Below are positions 60,439 to 64,000 of a stretch of DNA of 64,000 nt, in pieces. The stretch's first letter is position 1, and each line of letters starts with the position of its first letter. A model generated the notes under the pieces. It ran no database searches. It was given only the letters and a program-made list of their open reading frames with translations, and was not told the origin of the DNA. Source of the DNA: Xanthomonas arboricola pv. guizotiae (GTDB lineage: Bacteria > Pseudomonadota > Gammaproteobacteria > Xanthomonadales > Xanthomonadaceae); contig NZ_MDSK01000018.1 in the NCBI RefSeq assembly GCF_002940205.1, forward strand, positions 1,818-65,817, given 5' to 3'. Position numbers and translations under genes: made by a program.

Positions 60439-62319
60439 ATGAAGATCCCCACCTTGTTGTCCGTGTCGTTGCTGGCGGCACTGTCGTTGCCTGCGGCCGC
60501 GCAAACCGCACCGCCGCAGGACGTGCCGTTCGACGGCACCTTGAAGATCGACGTCGATGCCACCGATCTGGCCCACCGCATCTTCAAGGTCAAAACCACC
60601 ATGCCGGCCAAGCCGGGCCCGATGGCGCTGCTGTATCCGCAGTGGATTCCCGGCAACCACTCGCCGACCGGGCCGATCGACAAGCTCGCCGGTCTGGTGA
60701 TCAAGGTCGATGGCAAGGTGGTGCCGTGGAAACGCGACCAGTTCGATGTATACGCCTTCACCGTGGACGTGCCGCAGGGCGCCAGCGAGCTGGTGGCCGA
60801 GTTCAGGTTCCTCTCCCCGCAGGCCCCCGCCCAGGGCCGGGTGATGATGACCCCGGAGATGCTCAACCTGCAGTGGAACACCACCGCGCTGTATCCGGCC
60901 GGCGTCTTCGCACGCAACATCAAGGCGCAGGCCAGCGTCACGCTGCCGGCCGGCTGGAGCTATGCCACGGCGCTGGAGACCGAACGCCGGGTGGGCGACA
61001 CCGTGACCTTCAAGCCGATCGACTTCGACGACCTGGTCGACTCGCCGATGTTCGCCGGCAAGTACTACAAGCGCGTGGAGTTGAGCGGCGGCAAGCAGCC
61101 GGTCTACCTCAACGTGTTCGCCGACGAAGCCAAGTCGCTGGAGGCCAAGCCCGAGCAGATCAAGGCGCATGCGTCGCTGGTGCAGCAGATGGACAAGCTC
61201 TACGGCGCGCGGCATTTCGATCACTACGAATTCCTGCTGGCGCTGACCAAGAAGTTGGGTGGCATCGGCCTGGAGCATCATCGCTCCAGCGAAAACAGCG
61301 GGGTGCCGACCTACTTCACCGAGTGGGACAATAGCTGGACCGGCCGCGATCTGCTCGCGCACGAGTTCAACCATTCCTGGAACGGCAAGTACCGCCGCGG
61401 CGCCGACCTGGCCACGCCCAACTTCAACGTGCCGATGGGCGACAGCCTGCTGTGGCTGTACGAAGGCCAGACCCAGTTCTGGGGCGAAGTGATGGCTGCG
61501 CGTTCGGGCCTGTGGACGCAGGACCAGGCACGCGAGATGCTGGCCGGCGTGGCGGCGAACTACGAGCGCGGTCGCCCCGGCATGGCCTGGCGCACCGTGC
61601 AGGACACCACCAACGACCCGACCATGTCGATGCGCCGGCCCAAGGCCTACCGTAGCTATCAGATGGCCGAAGACTATTACTCCGGCGGCCAGATGATGTG
61701 GCTGGAAGTGGACAGCAAGCTGCGCGCGCTGACCAACAACAAGCGTTCCATCGACGATTTCGGCAAGGCCTTCTTCGGTATGAAGAACGGCGATTGGGAC
61801 GTCAACCCGTACACCTTCGACGACATCGTCGCCGCGCTCAACGGCGTGGCCGCGTACGACTGGGCGAGCCTGTTGCGCAGCCGCATGGACGGGCACGGTT
61901 CCTTGAACGGTGGCATCGAGGCCAACGGCTGGAAGCTGGTCTACAACGAGGAGCCGAATCTGGCCACCAAGGCCGACGAGAGCGACGACAAGGACGCCAG
62001 CCTGACCTATTCGCTTGGCGTGTCCCTGAAATCCTCCGGCGATATCAGCGATGTGCTGTGGGACGGCCCGGCCTTCAATGCCGGCCTGATCGCCGGCAAC
62101 ACCATCGTGGCAGTCAACGACCGTGCCTTCAGCAGCGAGGTGATCAAGGACGCGATCAAGGCGGCCAAGGGCACCACTGCGCCGATCGAACTGCTGGTCA
62201 AGCGCCTGGACCGCTACGACACCGTGCGCATCGATTACCACGGCGGCCTGCTGTATCCGCATCTGGAGCGCATCCCCGGCAAGCCGGATCGTCTGAGCGA
62301 GTTGTACAAGCCGCGCTGA
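60439..62319 (+). CDS. M61 glycyl aminopeptidase with PDZ domain
   Basis: Exported zinc aminopeptidase of 626 residues. The signal peptide is MKIPTLLSVSLLAALSLPAA (cleaved after AAAQ region). The peptidase domain has the HEFNHSW site (LAHEFNHSWNGKYRRG) with the downstream Glu in LYEGQTQFWGEV. A PDZ domain lies near the C-terminus (about 505-610; LGVSLKSSGDISDVLWDGPA). It trims N-terminal Gly or Ala in the periplasm. GCGGAG sits 5 bases before the ATG. It follows the cyo terminator and stands alone. Confidence 0.92.
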   Translation: MKIPTLLSVSLLAALSLPAAAQTAPPQDVPFDGTLKIDVDATDLAHRIFKVKTTMPAKPGPMALLYPQWIPGNHSPTGPIDKLAGLVIKVDGKVVPWKRDQFDVYAFTVDVPQGASELVAEFRFLSPQAPAQGRVMMTPEMLNLQWNTTALYPAGVFARNIKAQASVTLPAGWSYATALETERRVGDTVTFKPIDFDDLVDSPMFAGKYYKRVELSGGKQPVYLNVFADEAKSLEAKPEQIKAHASLVQQMDKLYGARHFDHYEFLLALTKKLGGIGLEHHRSSENSGVPTYFTEWDNSWTGRDLLAHEFNHSWNGKYRRGADLATPNFNVPMGDSLLWLYEGQTQFWGEVMAARSGLWTQDQAREMLAGVAANYERGRPGMAWRTVQDTTNDPTMSMRRPKAYRSYQMAEDYYSGGQMMWLEVDSKLRALTNNKRSIDDFGKAFFGMKNGDWDVNPYTFDDIVAALNGVAAYDWASLLRSRMDGHGSLNGGIEANGWKLVYNEEPNLATKADESDDKDASLTYSLGVSLKSSGDISDVLWDGPAFNAGLIAGNTIVAVNDRAFSSEVIKDAIKAAKGTTAPIELLVKRLDRYDTVRIDYHGGLLYPHLERIPGKPDRLSELYKPR

Positions 62320-62542
62320 GTGGCGCCCGCCCGCTTGCAGCCGTTCGAGCTGGTAACGAAGACCTGGAACTGCATGACCGATTGCGATCGATCATGCGGC
62401 TCCAGACGCTGCTTCTGTTCGGTACCGATGCCGACCGAGCAAAAGACAGCGCGCCAGCCAAACGCTCGGCGCCATCGATATCTGAGTGAAAACGCAGCAG
62501 CAGGATGGGCGGTTGCATCGATTCCTGCGACGCCGCAGCCTG

Positions 62543-62680
62543 CCCGATTCCCGATTCCCGATTCCCGATTCCCGAATCCCGAGTCCCGAGTCCCGAGTCC
62601 CGAATCCCGAATCCCGAATCCCGAATCCCGAATCCCGAATCCCGAATCCCGAATCCCGAATCCCGAATCCCGAATCCCGA
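62543..62680. repeat. Heptanucleotide tandem array (about 19.7 copies)
   Basis: A continuous array of 7-base units in blocks: four CCCGATT, one CCCGAAT, three CCCGAGT, eleven CCCGAAT, then CCCGA. On the minus strand it is GGG every seven bases, a dense G-quadruplex-prone pattern. It starts about 220 bases after the M61 gene and ends 70 bases before radA. Three open frames across it are artefacts of its period. Confidence 0.92.
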
Positions 62681-62749
62681 GCCAGCGTCGCGCATCCTGA
62701 GACCAGCGCCGACTATCCTGTCGCTCCAGAAGCGATTGGTTGACTGACG

Positions 62750-64000
62750 ATGGCGAAGGCGAAAACTGCCTATGTCTGCGGCGAGTGCGGCGCCGAGTAC
62801 AACAAGTGGCAAGGGCAGTGCACCGAATGCGGGGTCTGGAACACGCTGAGCGAAATCGTGCTCGAAAGCGCGACGCCGGGCAGCAAAGCGTCGCCTGCAG
62901 CATCGCGGCGTAGCGGCTGGGCCGGCAAGGCCGAGGCGCCCAGGATCACTGCGCTCAAGGACGTGCAGCAGTCCGAGCAGGCGCGCGTGTCCACCGGCAT
63001 TGGCGAGTTCGATCGGGTGCTGGGCGGCGGCCTGGTCGAAGGCGCGGTGGTGTTGATCGGTGGCGACCCCGGCATCGGCAAGTCGACGCTGTTGCTGCAG
63101 GCGCTGGCGAGCATGGCCAGCACGCTGCCGGTGCTTTACGTCACCGGCGAGGAATCGCTGGCGCAGGTGGCCGGGCGCGCGGTGCGGCTGGATCTGCCGC
63201 TGGAAGGGCTGAATGCCCTGGCCGAAACCGGCATCGAAAACATCCTGCAACACGCCAGCGTGGCGCGGCCGAAGCTGATCGTGGCCGACTCGGTGCAGAC
63301 GCTGTGGACCGAATCGCTGACCGCAGCGCCGGGCTCGGTCAGCCAGGTACGCGAAAGCGCGGCGCGGCTGGTGCGTTACGCCAAGGAGACCGGCACCGCG
63401 GTGTTCCTGGTCGGCCATGTGACCAAGGAAGGCGGCATCGCCGGCCCGCGCGTGCTCGAGCACATGGTCGATGCGGTGCTGTACTTCGAAGGCGAGAGCG
63501 GTAGCCGGTTCCGGCTGTTGCGCGCGTTCAAGAACCGCTTCGGTGCGGTCAACGAGCTGGGCGTGTTCGCGATGGGCGAGAAGGGCCTCAAGGAGGTCTC
63601 CAACCCGTCGGCGATCTTCCTGTCCGGTGGCAGCACCCAGCAACCGGGCAGCTGCGTGATGGTCACCCGCGAAGGCACCCGCCCGCTGATGGTGGAAGTA
63701 CAGGCCTTGGTGGATGCCTCGCCGTTGTCCAATCCGCGCCGCGTCGCGGTGGGCCTGGAGCAGAACCGGCTGGCGATGCTGCTGGCGGTGCTGCATCGCC
63801 ATGGCGGCATCGTGGTGGGCGACCAGGACGTGTTCGTCAACGTGGTCGGCGGCATTCGCGTGCAGGAAACCGCTGCCGACCTCCCGGTGCTGCTGGCAGT
63901 GCTGTCCTCGCTGCGTGACCGGCCGCTGTCGGAGAAGACCATCGCCTTTGGCGAAGTGGGGCTGTCCGGCGAGATCCGGCCGGTGCCCAACGGTGAGGAT
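62750..64000 (+). CDS. radA: DNA repair protein RadA (cut by window end)
   Basis: Branch-migration helicase and recombination factor; the first 417 residues are in the window. The N-terminal zinc finger is YVCGECGAEYNKWQGQCTEC, Walker A is GGDPGIGKSTLLLQ (near residue 104), and the RadA motif KNRFGAVNELG is present. The C-terminal Lon-like domain (VNVVGGIRVQETAADLPVLL) continues past the window. The ATG at 62750 is chosen by family length; no good ribosome binding site is seen and the heptamer array lies just upstream. Confidence 0.96.
   Translation, partial: MAKAKTAYVCGECGAEYNKWQGQCTECGVWNTLSEIVLESATPGSKASPAASRRSGWAGKAEAPRITALKDVQQSEQARVSTGIGEFDRVLGGGLVEGAVVLIGGDPGIGKSTLLLQALASMASTLPVLYVTGEESLAQVAGRAVRLDLPLEGLNALAETGIENILQHASVARPKLIVADSVQTLWTESLTAAPGSVSQVRESAARLVRYAKETGTAVFLVGHVTKEGGIAGPRVLEHMVDAVLYFEGESGSRFRLLRAFKNRFGAVNELGVFAMGEKGLKEVSNPSAIFLSGGSTQQPGSCVMVTREGTRPLMVEVQALVDASPLSNPRRVAVGLEQNRLAMLLAVLHRHGGIVVGDQDVFVNVVGGIRVQETAADLPVLLAVLSSLRDRPLSEKTIAFGEVGLSGEIRPVPNGED

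Noticed and set aside
60364..62262. 632-residue minus-strand frame opposite the M61 peptidase
   Set aside because: Shadow of a gene with a signal peptide, HEXXH site and PDZ domain.
62543..62680. Possible CRISPR array
   Set aside because: Units are 7 bases with no spacers and no cas genes.
62486..62747. Plus-strand frames with an ESRIPNP-type peptide repeat
   Set aside because: They are direct translations of the heptanucleotide array; every frame gives a 7-residue repeat, with no ribosome binding site.

Overview
The window looks like a chromosomal segment of a Xanthomonas species. The DNA is GC-rich, the proteome is typical of the Xanthomonadaceae, and the gene groups fit that family: ribF-ileS-lspA-ispH, minCDE, cyoABCD, rplU-rpmA-obgE, an M2 peptidyl-dipeptidase, and an aspartate/glutamate leucyltransferase. 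Intergenic DNA is rich in short palindromic and heptanucleotide repeats of a kind common in this genus. The species cannot be fixed from the sequence alone. It is mostly core genome, with one decayed insertion sequence at the left edge and no prophage, plasmid or CRISPR array.

Layout. 0-9 kb: IS5-type transposase remnant, two hypothetical genes, a PAS-AraC regulator, a repeat-rich gap (2968-3795), catalase HPII (katE), an aldo/keto reductase and a lipoprotein carboxylesterase. 9-14 kb: gcvP behind a tandem glycine riboswitch, then a Bcr/CflA-type exporter and a small gene. 14-23 kb: ACE-like peptidase, then a putative envelope-remodelling locus. In that locus a GT39 (ArnT-like) transferase, a PAP2 phosphatase and an EptA-type phosphoethanolamine transferase are transcribed leftward, and a ColR/ColS-like two-component pair is divergent. 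23-28 kb: GNAT-minC-minD-minE and a possible metalloprotein, then a NarL/DesK-type two-component pair. 28-42 kb: a START-like protein, DUF423, a HhH-GPD DNA glycosylase, a VanY-like carboxypeptidase, an SPFH/small membrane protein/ribbon-helix-helix operon, purT, a nuclease-family protein, bpt, an EF-hand protein, an ECF sigma factor with a membrane tail, tesB, an enoyl-CoA hydratase relative and a PCu(A)C copper chaperone. 42-50 kb: thioesterase-uvrA, rplU-rpmA-obgE, rpsT, murJ. 50-64 kb: ribF-ileS-lspA-ispH, tRNA-Thr(CGT), cyoABCD, an M61 aminopeptidase and the start of radA (cut by the window end).

How parts work together. The GT39/PAP2/EptA set next to a ColRS-like system suggests regulated lipid A or envelope charge modification. 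A GTCGGA-N5-GTCGGA direct repeat in the shared promoter gap has the 11-bp period expected of OmpR-family sites. The SPFH operon ends in a 59-residue Arc-like gene and starts at a TTGATATC direct repeat, which suggests autoregulation. gcvP is controlled by glycine through its riboswitch.

The least explained signals are repeats. One is a family of hairpins with an invariant CAT-GG-ATG (or CAT-CC-ATG) centre but different self-complementary arms, seen between genes and inside the coding regions of gcvP and ribF. Another is a 138-bp heptanucleotide array just before radA that is G-quadruplex-prone on the minus strand. The same heptamer forms an inverted repeat in the obgE leader.
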